Shown: piece by piece, positions 45,818 through 54,713 of the stretch
Position numbering within the stretch: the first letter of the stretch is position 1
Layout of the letters: every line of letters begins with the position of its first letter
Assembly: GCF_008123965.1 (NCBI RefSeq)
Contig: NZ_VSTH01000019.1
Coordinates: 1 to 64,000 of the forward strand
DNA: 64,000 bases
Source: Bradyrhizobium hipponense
GTDB taxonomy: Bacteria; Pseudomonadota; Alphaproteobacteria; Rhizobiales; Xanthobacteraceae
Direction of reading: 5' to 3'
Position numbers and translations under genes: made by a program
The notes under the pieces: model-generated
Told to the model about the DNA's origin: nothing
What the model saw: only the letters and a program-made list of their open reading frames with translations
The model's database searches: none

Positions 45818-46627
45818 ATGGCAGGGCAGGTTGAAGACAAGGTCGCGCTGGTGACGGGCGGCGCATCGGGCATCGGTGAAGCCGTCGTCGAGCTGTTCGC
45901 GCGCGAGGGCGCCACGGTCATTGCCACCGACATCGACGAGTTGAGGGGCCCCGAGCTCGCCAGGCGCATCACCAAGGCCGGCGGCAAGGCGATCTTTCTG
46001 GAGCAGGACGTCACCAGCGAGGAGCGCTGGATGGAGATAGCAGCCGAGATCGCCAAGCGCTACGGCCGGCTCGACGTGCTCGTTTCCAACGCCGGCATCG
46101 GCATTGCCGTGCCTTCGATCGTCGACATGACTCTCGGTGATTGGCGCAGGCAGAACGCGATCAATCTCGACGGCGTCTTTCTGTCCGTGAAACATTGCCT
46201 GCCGCTGATGCGCAAGATCGGCGGCGGCTCCATCGTCATGATGTCCTCGCTGGCGGGCCTGCGCGGCTCGCCGGGGCTGTCGGCCTATTCGGCGACCAAG
46301 GGCGGCGTGCGGCTGTTCGCCAAATCGATCGCGATGGAGTGCGCGGCGGCCGGCGACGGCATTCGCGTCAACTCCGTGCATCCTGGCATCATCGATACGC
46401 CGATCTGGGGCAAGATCCCGACGGGTGCGACCGGCAATCAGGGCAATGCGCCGATCGATCCCGAGGAGCGGGCCAGGGTCGTCACGCCGCTCGGCCGCGC
46501 GGGACAGGCCGCCGAGATCGCCAGCGGCGTGCTGTATCTGGCCTCCGATGCCTCGCGCTACGTCACCGGCACCGAGCTCGTCATCGACGGCGGCATGAAC
46601 GCTGGCGGCGTGCCGCGGCGGGCCTGA
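45818..46627 (+). CDS. SDR-family oxidoreductase
   Basis: A 269-aa classical SDR: TGGASGIG (about 13-20), NAGIG, catalytic Ser near 145 and YSATK (Tyr and Lys about 158-162), and the terminal VIDGGMNAGG. Sequence style is close to cyclopentanol or 3-hydroxysteroid dehydrogenase-like enzymes; the substrate is unknown. The ATG at 45818 has AAAAGGG eight bases upstream; a GTG two codons earlier is less likely. It starts 32 bases after recJ and is followed by a class II aldolase gene on the same strand. Confidence 0.85.
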   Translation: MAGQVEDKVALVTGGASGIGEAVVELFAREGATVIATDIDELRGPELARRITKAGGKAIFLEQDVTSEERWMEIAAEIAKRYGRLDVLVSNAGIGIAVPSIVDMTLGDWRRQNAINLDGVFLSVKHCLPLMRKIGGGSIVMMSSLAGLRGSPGLSAYSATKGGVRLFAKSIAMECAAAGDGIRVNSVHPGIIDTPIWGKIPTGATGNQGNAPIDPEERARVVTPLGRAGQAAEIASGVLYLASDASRYVTGTELVIDGGMNAGGVPRRA

Positions 46628-46723
46628 GTTGCGCAGGGCAGGGCGGCGCTCGCAGGGGCTGACGCACTGGCGTTGCCCCTGTACAACGCCAGCGTCTTCG
46701 GATCGACAGAGGTTTCCTTCGCC

Positions 46724-47515
46724 ATGGCGCACGGCCTTCACGCTTCCTCACCAGCAGCTGTCCACTCGAACCGGCCGGACTTCGCCACTGACGCGATCCG
46801 CACTGCACGCGAGGATCTCGCCGCCTGCTTCCGCATGGCGGCGCGCAACGGATTTGAGGAGGGGATATGCAACCACTTCTCGGCCGTCGTGCCGGGTCAT
46901 GACGATCTCTTCCTGGTCAACCCCTACGGCTACGCGTTCCGCGAGCTGACGGCGTCAAAGCTCCTGATCTGCGATTTCCACGGCAACGTGCTCGATGGCG
47001 ACGGCGAACCCGAGGCGACTGCGTTCTACATTCATGCCGAAATGCACAAGCGCCTGCCGCGTGCCAAGGTCGCCTTCCACACCCACATGCCCTACGCCAC
47101 CGCGTTGTCGATGACCGAGGGCGATCCCCTGATCTGGGCCGGGCAGACCGCGCTGAAATTCTACGGGCGCACGGCGGTGGACCGCGACTACAACGGCCTC
47201 GCGCTCGACAACCGCGAAGGCGCGCGCATTGCGTCGGCGGTCGGCGACGCCGACATCGTCTTCATGAAGCATCACGGCGTGATGGTGCTGGCGCCCACCA
47301 TCGCGGAAGCCTGGGACGATCTCTACTACCTCGAGCGTGCCGCCGAGGTGCAGGTGCTGGCGATGTCGACGGGGCGAAAGGTTCTGCCGGTCGATCCCGC
47401 GATGGCGGCGGCAACCTACCAGCAGATGCGCGAGGGCGATTCCGAATCCGCGCGCCTGCATCTTGCCGCCATCCGTCGCCAGCTCGATGCCGAGGAGCCG
47501 CAATACCGGCATTGA
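46724..47515 (+). CDS. Class II aldolase/adducin-family protein
   Basis: A 263-aa protein of the fuculose-phosphate aldolase fold. NGFEEGICNHFSAVVPGHDD near residue 29, the zinc-binding HTHMPYATAL (two His) and a further MKHHGVMVLAP carry the three metal histidines in family order, and an acidic residue precedes the first pair (HAEMHKRLP). It may be an aldolase or an epimerase/decarboxylase relative. It is cotranscribable with the SDR 96 bases upstream, so the pair may process the same hydroxy or keto compound. Confidence 0.83.
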   Translation: MAHGLHASSPAAVHSNRPDFATDAIRTAREDLAACFRMAARNGFEEGICNHFSAVVPGHDDLFLVNPYGYAFRELTASKLLICDFHGNVLDGDGEPEATAFYIHAEMHKRLPRAKVAFHTHMPYATALSMTEGDPLIWAGQTALKFYGRTAVDRDYNGLALDNREGARIASAVGDADIVFMKHHGVMVLAPTIAEAWDDLYYLERAAEVQVLAMSTGRKVLPVDPAMAAATYQQMREGDSESARLHLAAIRRQLDAEEPQYRH

Positions 47516-47527
47516 ACTCTCGGTGGC

Positions 47528-47657
47528 GTCATTCCGGGGCGCGCGTAGCGCGAACTATGATGCGCAATTGCGCATCTGAGAATCCATCGAGCGGCAAGCA
47601 AGGCGGATAAATGGATTCCGGGCTCGCGCCAAGCCAAGTGGCGCGCCCCGGAATGAC
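47528..47657. repeat. 130-base element with perfect 17-base inverted ends
   Basis: GTCATTCCGGGGCGCGC (47528-47544) and GCGCGCCCCGGAATGAC (47641-47657) are perfect inverted repeats. Internal AATCCAT/ATGGATT arms (47581 and 47611) extend the symmetry. It matches a common Bradyrhizobium palindrome and lies between two convergent genes, so it may end both transcripts. Confidence 0.8.
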
Positions 47658-47674
47658 GAAGTGAGAGAGTTTGC

Positions 47675-48907
47675 TTACGACCCCTGCCGCAGCTTCGCCA
47701 GCACCTTCAACCCGCCATAGCCGTCCGCCGGCGTGATCCCGGCCTTCTGCTGAAAATCCTTGATCGCCCTCATGGTGTCGTTGCCGACGCGGCCGTCGGT
47801 GCCCCCGGTATCGAAGCCGGCTTTCGTCAACCGTGTCTGCATCTCCTGCACCTCGGCCAGCGTCAGCGCGCGCTCGGAGCCGGGGAACGGCTGGATGAAG
47901 GGCGGAGCGCCAAGGCAGCGGTCGCCGAGATGGCAGATCGCCAGCGCATAGTTCATCGAGGGATTGTAGCTCTTCACCGAGTAGAAATTCGGGCCCAGCA
48001 GGAACGTCGGTCCGCCCGCAACCGGCGTCCACATCTGCGCAGACGCAGTCGGTTGCGGAAACGGCTGTCCGTCGGCGCGGGTGACGCCGGCTGATGCCCA
48101 GGCCGCATAAGTGCGGTTGCCGCTGACGTCGCCGGGGGCGCGCACCTCGTAGCCCCAATGCTCGCCGCGGCGCCACTTGCCGCGATTGACGAGATACTTT
48201 GCGGTCGAACCCAGCGCATCGTCGGGCTTGCCGAACGGCGAGACCTTGCCGTCGCCGTCATAATCGATGCCGACATTGAGCCAGACCTCCGGCATCCATT
48301 GTGAATGCCCCATCGCACCGGCCCAGGATCCGCGCATCTCGTCCGGCGTGCTCCAACCCTTGTCGACGATCCGCAGCGCGTTGATCAGCTCGGTCTCCCA
48401 ATAAGCCTTTCGCCGCGGCTCGTTCCAGGCGAGCGCGGCGAGCGAGGGAAACACCGGCGTCATGTGGTTCTGCTGCACCAGGGGATCGCCGTAGGCGGAC
48501 TCGACGCCCCACAGCGCCAGCAGAGTGCCGCGCTCGACACCGAAGTCGCGCTCGATGCGCGCAAGCAACGCCTCGTTGTTCTTCAGCGCAATCTTGCCGT
48601 TGATGATGCGCCAGTCGGAGACGCGGCGGTTGATGTATTGCCAGACCTGCTCGTGGAATTCCGGCTGGTTGCGCATCTGCTTGAACACGCTCATGTCGGG
48701 CTCCACGCGCGCCATCGCGCGCTGCCAGGTCGCAGCCGAGATCCCTTTTGCCATTGCACGTGCACGAAAACCTTCCCGCCATTCATCGAAGCCGGGAGGC
48801 GTTGCGCCGAGGACGCAAGTGGGTGATGCGAGCAGGGCGGCTACGCCGAGCGCAGAGTTCAGCAGGGCGCGGCGGGTCTGGTTGGCCGAAGAATCAGCTT
48901 GTTTCAT
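47675..48907 (-). CDS. Lytic murein transglycosylase (MltB family) with peptidoglycan-binding domain
   Basis: A 410-aa enzyme that cleaves glycan strands of peptidoglycan. The export signal begins with TRRALLNSALGVAALLA and may be Tat- or Sec-type. The SLT-2 domain has the catalytic Glu in LLALWGVESAYGDP (about residue 117), plus GSWAGAMGHSQWMP. A PG_binding_1 domain closes the protein (about 345-405, ALTLAEVQEMQTRLTKAGFD). The start at 48907 gives a proper signal sequence. No neighbour suggests a special role. Confidence 0.9.
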   Translation of the reverse strand: MKQADSSANQTRRALLNSALGVAALLASPTCVLGATPPGFDEWREGFRARAMAKGISAATWQRAMARVEPDMSVFKQMRNQPEFHEQVWQYINRRVSDWRIINGKIALKNNEALLARIERDFGVERGTLLALWGVESAYGDPLVQQNHMTPVFPSLAALAWNEPRRKAYWETELINALRIVDKGWSTPDEMRGSWAGAMGHSQWMPEVWLNVGIDYDGDGKVSPFGKPDDALGSTAKYLVNRGKWRRGEHWGYEVRAPGDVSGNRTYAAWASAGVTRADGQPFPQPTASAQMWTPVAGGPTFLLGPNFYSVKSYNPSMNYALAICHLGDRCLGAPPFIQPFPGSERALTLAEVQEMQTRLTKAGFDTGGTDGRVGNDTMRAIKDFQQKAGITPADGYGGLKVLAKLRQGS

Positions 48908-49093
48908 GGAGTGATTGTAGCGGGAAACATGATCCCTGTGAGTCGGTTCCTGGAAACGCAGGAACAGCCGACCGCCCCGGCGTTCCCCGGAACAAACGCT
49001 CGCGCTCACGCATTCCCTCCGCACGAGCGCTCCGATCAATCGTCGAGGCACTTTCCGCAACGCGGACCCTTATGTAAGGACAATTCGGGCTGA

Positions 49094-49345
49094 ATGAAGA
49101 TACGCACGCATTCGGAAAGCCATGTCGTCCAGCTCGACGACGGATCAAACTGGCAGATCTTTCCGGGCGATCTTGCAACGACGCTAAGCTGGAAACCGGA
49201 GACGGATCTGCATCTGGAGCACTGCCGTGACGGGGTAAGTTCGCATGTGCTGGTGAACGCTGCGGACCAAAGCCGTGTGCGCGTGATCGGGGCGGACGAC
49301 ACCTGGCCCGACGGCGAGGTTAAGAATGCGTTGAAGGGCGGGTAG
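49094..49345 (+). CDS. Small conserved-looking hypothetical protein
   Basis: An 83-aa soluble protein, rich in beta-strand patterns (HVVQLDDGSNWQIFPGDLATTLSW, VRVIGADDTWPDGEVK). No signal peptide or membrane segment. The codon pattern is consistent with a real gene. The family is unknown to me. It is divergent from the transglycosylase gene, and a tiny membrane-protein gene follows 84 bases downstream. Confidence 0.6.
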   Translation: MKIRTHSESHVVQLDDGSNWQIFPGDLATTLSWKPETDLHLEHCRDGVSSHVLVNAADQSRVRVIGADDTWPDGEVKNALKGG

Positions 49346-49429
49346 GGCGCCTTTCCCCAATATCGATACCCCCAACTTTAGGCCTGCCGCTTTACGCTCG
49401 ATTCGTTCCTGTCTGCGCATGATGTACGC

Positions 49430-49597
49430 ATGCGGGAGCTGTTCGACATCATCCGTGCCAATCCCTGGCCTTTCGGCGCAGGGCTGTTCGTCGTGATCCT
49501 GATGGTCATCGCCGAGAATTTCGGCCGAGGCATTCAAGGCGGCGGCGATTGCGGTGGATTCTCTGATGCCGACGGGGGCGACGGAGGCGGCGATTAG
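49430..49597 (+). CDS. Tiny membrane protein with Gly/Asp-rich tail
   Basis: A 55-aa frame: MRELFDIIRANPWPFGAG, then a hydrophobic helix (GLFVVILMVIAENF, about 18-31), then a tail rich in Gly and Asp ending GDGGGD. This Gly/Asp-tailed single-span layout recurs in small rhizobial proteins. It begins at the ATG at 49430 without a strong Shine-Dalgarno. It may be cotranscribed with the 83-aa gene upstream. Confidence 0.5.
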   Translation: MRELFDIIRANPWPFGAGLFVVILMVIAENFGRGIQGGGDCGGFSDADGGDGGGD

Positions 49598-49627
49598 GCC
49601 TCGTACTGGCGAGCAGCACGGACCCGC

Positions 49628-50176
49628 CTAGCTTTCCTGCAATTCGGCTGCAATCCCGGCCAGCCACCGCCTTATTGTGATTTCCGCCTTGCCGTCCAAG
49701 CCCTTGGCAAGGCGTTTCTCCAGCTCGAGCACACGCTCCCGGCATGCCTTCAGCAGCGTCGCGCCGCGTGGCGTCAGCGTCCATTGCTGGATGCGGCCGT
49801 GGACGGGATGGGGCGTCATCAGAATCGCGCCGTCGCGTTCGAGATTGCGGATGATCACGCCGACGGTCTGCGGCGTCAGGAAGGTGAGGCGGGCGACGTC
49901 GGCGCCCGACAGGCCGGGGTAGGCATTGAGCATGGTCAGCACGGCGAATTGCGGCGAGGTCACGCCGAGATCGGCGAGGGTTCGCTCCATCTTCAGCCGG
50001 ACCGCGGCGTGGGCCTGGCGCAGCAGATAACCGAGATAGCCCCGCTCGCCGCGCTTGCCTTCGCCAGGGCCCGGCACGCGCGGTGTTCCGTCGGCGCCTG
50101 GCCGGTCAGCGCCCTTTCGGGAAGCCGTGCTCCGCCTCGGTGGCGATCTCGTGATGTCAGCCGTCTTGCGGGGCAT
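49628..50176 (-). CDS. MarR-family transcriptional regulator
   Basis: A 182-aa regulator. After a basic, disordered N-terminal stretch (about 45 aa), the winged helix domain reads LADLGVTSPQFAVLTMLNAYPGLSGADVARLTFLTPQTVGVIIRNLERDG, the MarR recognition region. The wing RGATLLKACRERVL follows. The ATG at 50176 is used; earlier codons give a hydrophobic, unlikely extension. It is divergent from the AhpD-like gene and probably represses it and itself through the palindrome at 50195. Confidence 0.9.
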   Translation of the reverse strand: MPRKTADITRSPPRRSTASRKGADRPGADGTPRVPGPGEGKRGERGYLGYLLRQAHAAVRLKMERTLADLGVTSPQFAVLTMLNAYPGLSGADVARLTFLTPQTVGVIIRNLERDGAILMTPHPVHGRIQQWTLTPRGATLLKACRERVLELEKRLAKGLDGKAEITIRRWLAGIAAELQES

Positions 50177-50194
50177 ATGAGAGCTCTTATAAGA

Positions 50195-50210
50195 TGTAAG
50201 GACTATTACA
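50195..50210. promoter_or_regulatory. Palindromic operator candidate for the MarR regulator
   Basis: TGTAAGGACTATTACA: TGTAA and TTACA are inverted with a 6-base centre. It lies in the 53-base divergent gap between the MarR and AhpD-like genes, at a position that would cover both promoters. MarR proteins usually bind such 16-20-base palindromes. Confidence 0.55.
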
Positions 50211-50229
50211 ATAACCGAGGTGAACGGCG

Positions 50230-50709
50230 ATGTCACACGCCCGCGGCGAATACGAGGATTTCAAGCGGATTGCGCCCGATGCATATGATCTGGTGCTTGC
50301 GTTGGGGCGGGTCGCGGCTAACGCCGGCCTCGATAAGCAGCTCCTCGAGCTCATCAAGCTGCGGGCGTCGCAAATCAATGGCTGCGCGTTCTGTTTGCAG
50401 CATCACATCCTGCTCTCGGAGCGGATCGGTGTGCCCGTGGACAAGCTCAATCTGGTCGCAGTCTGGCGCGAGGCGCCGGTCTTTTCCGCGCGCGAGCGCG
50501 CGGCATTGGCGTGGACCGAGGCGCTGACCTTTCTACCCGACGGTGTCAGCGATGAAGTCCATGAGGAGGCTGCCTGCGAATTCTCCGAGGCCGAGCTGAT
50601 GTACCTGACATCCGCGGTTGCCTCGATCAACGTCTGGAACCGCTTTGGCGCGGCGTATCGCTGGACGCCGGCGAAGCGGCCAGTCGCGGCGAGTGCCGCA
50701 GCATCCTGA
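50230..50709 (+). CDS. Carboxymuconolactone decarboxylase (AhpD-like) family protein
   Basis: A 159-aa all-helical protein with the AhpD redox motif CAFCLQHH (about residues 56-63), with both Cys and the trailing His present, so an alkylhydroperoxidase-type activity is plausible. LLELIKLRASQINGCAFCL is the family core. It is divergent from the marR-type gene and 21 bases before the cupin gene; the three form a likely peroxide/electrophile-responsive unit. Confidence 0.88.
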   Translation: MSHARGEYEDFKRIAPDAYDLVLALGRVAANAGLDKQLLELIKLRASQINGCAFCLQHHILLSERIGVPVDKLNLVAVWREAPVFSARERAALAWTEALTFLPDGVSDEVHEEAACEFSEAELMYLTSAVASINVWNRFGAAYRWTPAKRPVAASAAAS

Positions 50710-50730
50710 GTGCATGAAGGGGAGATCAAC

Positions 50731-51234
50731 ATGACTGCAATGAGTTTGGCCGCCGCGCCGCGGCAACTGCCATCGCGCCCGACGATGCTTGCTGTTGTTG
50801 GCGGGCTCGTTTGCGCTCTTGCGATCGGTAAGGCGTTGCCGGTGACGATGGACACGGTCTCCGGCGCGCTGGCGCCGCTGTGCGCCAATGCCGCCGAGAG
50901 CTCGCCGCTCGACAGGGTCGAGCCGATCGGCTCCTATGCGTTGCCGAACGTGCCGGGCAAGCGCGTCACGATCGTGCGCGTGTTCTACGGTCCCGGTGGG
51001 TTTTCACGGCCGCACCGGCACGCAGGCTCGGTAACCGCCTACATCACCAAGGGCGAGATCCGTTCCCAACTCGGCGGCGGCCCTGTCGAGACGTTTGGGG
51101 TCGGCCAGTCCTTCTTCGAACCGCCGGGCGCGACGCATCTGGTCTCGGCCAATGCCAGCACCACCGAGCCGGCCGAACTGATCGCCGTATTCGTGGCGGA
51201 CGAGGGCGCGCAGCTCACGACCTATCTGGAATAG
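50731..51234 (+). CDS. Cupin-domain protein with N-terminal membrane or signal segment
   Basis: A 167-aa protein. Residues about 18-40 form a hydrophobic segment (TMLAVVGGLVCALAIGKAL), a signal anchor or uncleaved signal, so the cupin is likely periplasmic. The cupin barrel has HRHAGSVTAYITKGEI (metal ligands His-x-His and Glu) and a late EPPGATHLVSAN (His). GGGGAG lies upstream of the ATG at 50731. Cotranscribed with the AhpD-like gene. Confidence 0.82.
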   Translation: MTAMSLAAAPRQLPSRPTMLAVVGGLVCALAIGKALPVTMDTVSGALAPLCANAAESSPLDRVEPIGSYALPNVPGKRVTIVRVFYGPGGFSRPHRHAGSVTAYITKGEIRSQLGGGPVETFGVGQSFFEPPGATHLVSANASTTEPAELIAVFVADEGAQLTTYLE

Positions 51235-51249
51235 TCGCTGGTACATGAC

Positions 51250-52158
51250 TCAGCCTCCGTAGGAGGCTGGATCAGGATTGTCGGAGGGGTTCTCGAAAGA
51301 CTTCTTCATCGACATCGGCATCGGCACGTGGAAGTTCAAGCCGCGCGGCGGCACTGGCTCCATGAACCATTTGTTGTAGATTTTCTCGATCTCCGGGCTC
51401 TTGTAGAGTTTTGCGGTCGCCCAATCGACCACACCCTTGAACGGTGCGTCGTCCTTGCGCAGCATGATGCCATAGGGCTCCGGGTCGGAAAATGCGCCGG
51501 TGCTGATCGCGTACAGCGACGGATCCTTTGAGGAGGCAATCATGGCGGCAAGCTGGATGTCGTCCATGACGAACGCTTGAGCGCGATCGGTCTCGACCAT
51601 GAGGAACGCCTCGGGGACGTCCTTGGCGTTCATCACGGTGATGCCCAGCGAGCGTGCAGCATTGGCCTTGTTGAGCTGGGTCAGGTTGGTCGAGCCCGAG
51701 ACGGAGACGACGGACTTGCCCTTGAGGTCGTCAACCTGGTCGAGCTTCAGGGCCTTCTTGGACACGAAGCGGCTTGCCGTAAGGAAATGCGTGTTGGTGA
51801 AGGACACCTGCTTCTGGCGATCGGCGTTGTTGGTCGTCGAGCCGCATTCGAGATCGACGGTACCGTTCGCCATCAGCGGAATCCGGCTAGACGAGGTGAC
51901 GATGCTCTCGTTGACCTCGAGCTTATCCAGCTTGAGTTCGGCCTTGATCTCGTCGACGATCTTCATGCAGATGTCTATGGCGTAGCCGACGATCTTCTGC
52001 TTGTCGTCGATGTAGCTGAAGGGCACGGCACTGTCGCGTATCCCGAGTGTGATCGCGCCGGTCTCCTTGATTTTCTTCAACGTGCCGCTCAATTCCTGCG
52101 CATGAACCGGCACGACGAACGCGACGGCCAGGAAGGCCGCCGTGGTGAGAAAACGCAT
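51250..52158 (-). CDS. Amino-acid ABC transporter substrate-binding protein (family 3)
   Basis: A 302-aa periplasmic binding protein with signal peptide (cleavage after VHA|QELSG). ITLGIRDSAVPFSYIDDKQKI and GYAIDICMKIVDEIK are the usual opening of SBP family 3, and VDLECGSTTNNADRQKQVSFT is the ligand-contact strand seen in glutamate/aspartate (GltI-like) proteins. No permease or ATPase gene is adjacent, so it either serves a distant transporter or is an orphan sensor-type protein. Confidence 0.9.
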   Translation of the reverse strand: MRFLTTAAFLAVAFVVPVHAQELSGTLKKIKETGAITLGIRDSAVPFSYIDDKQKIVGYAIDICMKIVDEIKAELKLDKLEVNESIVTSSSRIPLMANGTVDLECGSTTNNADRQKQVSFTNTHFLTASRFVSKKALKLDQVDDLKGKSVVSVSGSTNLTQLNKANAARSLGITVMNAKDVPEAFLMVETDRAQAFVMDDIQLAAMIASSKDPSLYAISTGAFSDPEPYGIMLRKDDAPFKGVVDWATAKLYKSPEIEKIYNKWFMEPVPPRGLNFHVPMPMSMKKSFENPSDNPDPASYGG

Positions 52159-52338
52159 GTGCTTCCCTTCATTCTGTTTCGACGCAACGCCCGCGAAGGC
52201 TGGATTCCGCCTTGCTTGGCTTGCCGGTGGCCAAGCAATTCTGAGGCCAGATAGGCGCTAGGTCGCATAACGCGCTGGGAAAACGGCCTTGTCAGCCAAG
52301 GCCTCGCGCTGAGGACCCCCGCTTTAGGGCGAGCAGTC

Positions 52339-53940
52339 TCAATTATCCTCTCCGCTCGAGCCCTCACGCAGGTCGGGCTTGAGTACATCCTCCGGCAGCG
52401 CATGTGCCACGGGTTGTGGGCTGCCTGCGATCTCCGGGCCGACCTCGCGGCCGCGGGCGCGGATCAGGCGCTCATAGGCGGAGACCAACGTGACGTAGGG
52501 GCTGACCCAGACCCAGCCGTCGCGGGTGAAGACCTGCACGTCGAAATGCAGGTGCATTGAGGTGCCGGCGGGATGGTCGAGATAGTTCGAGACCACGCCG
52601 ATCTTCTCGCCCTCGCTGACGATGCGGCCGTTGAGCAAGCCATCGGCGTTCAAGGCCTGCGGATTCATGTGCATGTAGCGGAAGCGGATGTGCTCGGTGC
52701 GGCTGTTGACTTGAAGCGTCGCGGCCTGGTCCTTGACGCCGCGGATCACGATGGCGTCGCGCACAGCGACTACGCCACGTTGCTTGGGGTCGCAGCGCTC
52801 GCCGCCCTCGCTCTGCGGCGGGCACTCGGCCGCGCGGATATCCTCGCCCTGGTGGCCGTAGCCGCCGCCGCATTGCCAGACCTCGAAACTACGGGACTCG
52901 CAGAAATTGTCGCGCCAGGGATAGGCGGTCGTGCTCTCTATCTTGTCGCGCCTGGCATAGGATTGCGAGCGTACGAACGCGGGCGCCTTTTCGAGCGGAA
53001 AACGGATCTGCGCATAGGCCATCACGTCGGGATGGCCGCTCTTGTTGCGGTAGCCGGTATTCGGGATGATGTCGCCGCTTGGCCGGTAGCTGAATTCCGG
53101 CGAACGCGCTGCGGGACGATCGATGACGTTGGAGGCAATGTCCGTCAGCGGCGGCATTCGCCGCCCGCCGGCGATGTGCAGCGCCTTCAGGAAACGCTCG
53201 GCAACCGGATAGGCTTCCTTGCAGGCGAGACGCCGCGGCTTGGCGACGCTGTCGAGACACTGGATCGACACCACATAGGCGACGCCGAAGCGGGTGAAGG
53301 CGTAACGCACATAGCCTTCGCGGATGAACCTGCGCAGGTCCGGATAGGTTGCTGCGAGCGGTTTGACCGGCTCGCCTTTGCCGGCGCTGGGATCGGCGAT
53401 GTCGTAGATCAGCGCCGAGCCCGTAATCTGCACCTCGACCGGCCGTGCAAACACCCGTGTCGGCATGCCGTCGCCTGCGCCGGGCTCAAGCGAAAAGCTG
53501 GCGCTATAGCCTGCTGGGCCGGCGTCGAACATATCGACGGGATTGAAATCCGCCTGGTAGCGCGACAGCGCGAGTGTCGCCGGCGCGCCGCTGCGCTGCG
53601 CGTCAAGGTAAGCGGCAGCGTCGAACGGCAGCAGCACGGGAACCGAGCTGCGCGCAATGCCGGTGAAGAATTGTGAGGAGACCGCGTTGAGCTGCACCAG
53701 CGCCGGCGTCGCGCGCGGATCGTTGCGCGGCACCGAGCGGCGGGGCACGAAGATGAAATCGCCGGCAATCTGTGGACGGCTGTTGATCTCGGTGCGGAGC
53801 TGGTCCAGCGCTGCGCGCCAATCGACGCGCAGGGCTGTGAGCGAGGGGCTGCGGAATTCGTCCGCAGCGACCGGAGTTGCAAGGAGGAGCGAAAGCGCCG
53901 CTAGGGCTTGCGAGACGAAGCGGAAAGTCTTCCTACCCAC
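52339..53940 (-). CDS. Secreted M23-family metallopeptidase-like protein
   Basis: About 533 aa, with a signal peptide (FRFVSQALAALSLLLATPVAA). The last 200 residues carry an LytM/M23 domain: GYGHQGEDIRAAEC (His and Asp zinc ligands), then SMHLHFDVQVF (HxH motif). This would make it a peptidoglycan endopeptidase. The N-terminal 300 aa are of unknown fold and lack LysM or coiled-coil features. GTG at 53940 follows a run of six G at proper distance; a GTG seven codons upstream (53961) is the alternative. Confidence 0.78.
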   Translation of the reverse strand: MGRKTFRFVSQALAALSLLLATPVAADEFRSPSLTALRVDWRAALDQLRTEINSRPQIAGDFIFVPRRSVPRNDPRATPALVQLNAVSSQFFTGIARSSVPVLLPFDAAAYLDAQRSGAPATLALSRYQADFNPVDMFDAGPAGYSASFSLEPGAGDGMPTRVFARPVEVQITGSALIYDIADPSAGKGEPVKPLAATYPDLRRFIREGYVRYAFTRFGVAYVVSIQCLDSVAKPRRLACKEAYPVAERFLKALHIAGGRRMPPLTDIASNVIDRPAARSPEFSYRPSGDIIPNTGYRNKSGHPDVMAYAQIRFPLEKAPAFVRSQSYARRDKIESTTAYPWRDNFCESRSFEVWQCGGGYGHQGEDIRAAECPPQSEGGERCDPKQRGVVAVRDAIVIRGVKDQAATLQVNSRTEHIRFRYMHMNPQALNADGLLNGRIVSEGEKIGVVSNYLDHPAGTSMHLHFDVQVFTRDGWVWVSPYVTLVSAYERLIRARGREVGPEIAGSPQPVAHALPEDVLKPDLREGSSGEDN

Positions 53941-53984
53941 TGTCTCGCCCCCCGGCGGCACCTGCTCTGATCCTCGATCCTCGC

Positions 53985-54551
53985 TTAGTCTTTGGCGCGC
54001 TCGGAGTAGGAGCCGTCTTCGGTCATCACCACGATACGCGTACCGACGGCGATGTGCGGGGGCACGGTGGTGCGCACGCCGTTGGACAGCACCGCGGGCT
54101 TGTAGGAGGACGAGGCGGTCTGGCCCTTGGTCACAGGCTCGGTCTCGACCACCTCCAGCGTCACGCGCTGCGGCAGCGCGATCGACACCGGGTTGGCGCC
54201 GTGCAGCGAGAGCTTGACCGTCATGCCCTCCTGGAGATACGCCGCGGAGTCGCCGATGACGTCCTTGGAGACCTGGACCTGGTCATAGGTCTCTGGGTTC
54301 ATGAAGTGGTAGCCATCGCCATCTTCGTACAGGAAGGTGTAGTTGCGCTCTTCGATCGTGGCCTTCTCGACCTGGTCGGTGGTCTTGTAGCGCTCGGAGA
54401 TCTTTACCCCATCCGAGATTCGGCGCATTTCGATCTGGCTGACCGGGGTGCCCTTGCCGGGATGGATGTTCTCGGCGGTCACGACGACATATAGCTTGCC
54501 GTCTTGCTCGATCACGTTGCCCTTGCGAATAGAACTGGCGATGACTCTCAA
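53985..54551 (-). CDS. efp: Elongation factor P
   Basis: Relieves ribosome stalling at polyproline. The 188-aa protein has the three-domain layout; the modification site is Lys33 in the HPGKGTPV loop, equivalent to E. coli Lys34. The TTG at 54551 starts the protein (AGGA nine bases upstream), giving the normal N-terminus [11 protein letters not shown]. It is divergent from epmA and epmB, whose products beta-lysylate this lysine. Having all three together strongly supports the lysylated EF-P type. Confidence 0.95.
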   Translation of the reverse strand: MRVIASSIRKGNVIEQDGKLYVVVTAENIHPGKGTPVSQIEMRRISDGVKISERYKTTDQVEKATIEERNYTFLYEDGDGYHFMNPETYDQVQVSKDVIGDSAAYLQEGMTVKLSLHGANPVSIALPQRVTLEVVETEPVTKGQTASSSYKPAVLSNGVRTTVPPHIAVGTRIVVMTEDGSYSERAKD

Positions 54552-54713
54552 AGCGATATTTCCTGTCTGCTTGGCCCGGCACCGGCCAGGACTTGGTCAA
54601 ATTGATGGGGGACCTGGGGCCTCAAATCAGACCTCGGCGCCCGTTTCGGGCCGCAACATACTGATTTTGCCGTTGGAAGCCAGCATTTTGCTGTGCCACG
54701 GGGCGGTCGGTTA

